Under the pieces are notes generated by a model. It did not search any database. It worked only from the letters and a program-made list of their open reading frames with translations, and had not been told where the DNA came from. Shown here in pieces: positions 63,958 through 64,000 of a stretch of DNA of 64,000 bases. Position 1 is the first letter of the stretch. Each line of letters begins with the position of its first letter. Position numbers and translations under genes: made by a program. Location: positions 1-64,000 of the forward strand of contig CAZMBE010000002.1 in the NCBI GenBank assembly GCA_964564625.1, read 5' to 3'. This DNA comes from UBA2185 sp964564625 (GTDB taxonomy: Bacteria; Desulfobacterota; Syntrophia; Syntrophales; UBA2185).

Positions 63958-64000
63958 AGAATACCTCCATTATGAAGTTTTTAACTGCGTCTGTCGCAAT

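Overview
The window looks like chromosomal DNA of a Gram-negative anaerobe of the deltaproteobacterial (Desulfobacterota) type, most likely a Syntrophales relative. This is inferred from gene content: a paired b'/b ATP synthase stalk with an atpF'-atpF-atpH-atpA order, an mreBCD-mrdA-rodA-bactofilin cluster, hypAB, a menaquinone methyltransferase, a DUF523/DUF1722 protein and several 4Fe-4S proteins. No 16S rRNA gene is present, so the placement is an inference.

Layout. 1-1674 is the end of the atp operon (minus strand; atpA is cut by the window edge). 1948-8065 is the rod-shape and elongasome operon mreB-mreC-mreD-mrdA-rodA-bactofilin (minus). 8350-12479 holds a PpiD-like periplasmic chaperone and a seven-domain fibronectin-like secreted protein. 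12757-16430 carries a dicarboxylate symporter, a VanX-type dipeptidase overlapping an L,D-transpeptidase, and a coiled-coil lipoprotein. 16706-18779 has an HTH membrane protein facing a 17-unit MORN protein. 19003-24308 has adenine deaminase, a NUDIX hydrolase, Hsp20 and Lon. 24549-27061 is a three-gene module (MinD-like ATPase, J-like/HTH protein, SPOR protein). 27167-32723 has ubiE, a DUF523/DUF1722 protein, a six-TM hybrid histidine kinase and a PhcB-like methyltransferase. 32872-35861 is a hydantoinase/deacetylase operon. 36232-38967 is a cNMP/CBS/DUF294 protein plus an exonuclease. 39405-44869 is a MORN/coiled-coil/GAF cluster. 44960-50194 has an ATP-grasp ligase, hypA-hypB-ferredoxin, DedA and a beta-helix membrane protein. 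50602-55210 is a complete livJHMGF importer. 55228-56396 has a cytochrome b5-DUF2231 protein and tRNA-Ala and tRNA-Leu genes.

56397-63461 looks like an old genomic island at the 3' end of tRNA-Leu(CAA): a decayed 57-nt copy of the tRNA 3' half lies at 63405-63461. Between the copies are an unknown secreted protein, an SGNH hydrolase, an IS1111-type insertion sequence with an interrupted transposase, and a CorC/PaeA-like protein. A thioesterase follows.

The main observations are: (i) the IS1111-type element has recognisable subterminal repeats and a structured ~176-nt non-coding end that fits a guide (bridge/seek) RNA; (ii) a giant MORN-coiled coil-MORN protein lies in a cluster with another MORN protein and a double-GAF protein, and a decayed copy of its 5' end sits 6.6 kb upstream; (iii) a six-TM hybrid kinase stands next to a PhcB-like methyltransferase, as in fatty-acid-ester quorum sensing; (iv) many promoters are close to TTGACA-N17-TATACT and share a CTTTTCC-like tract just before the -10 element. 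No CRISPR array, rRNA gene or integrase was seen.
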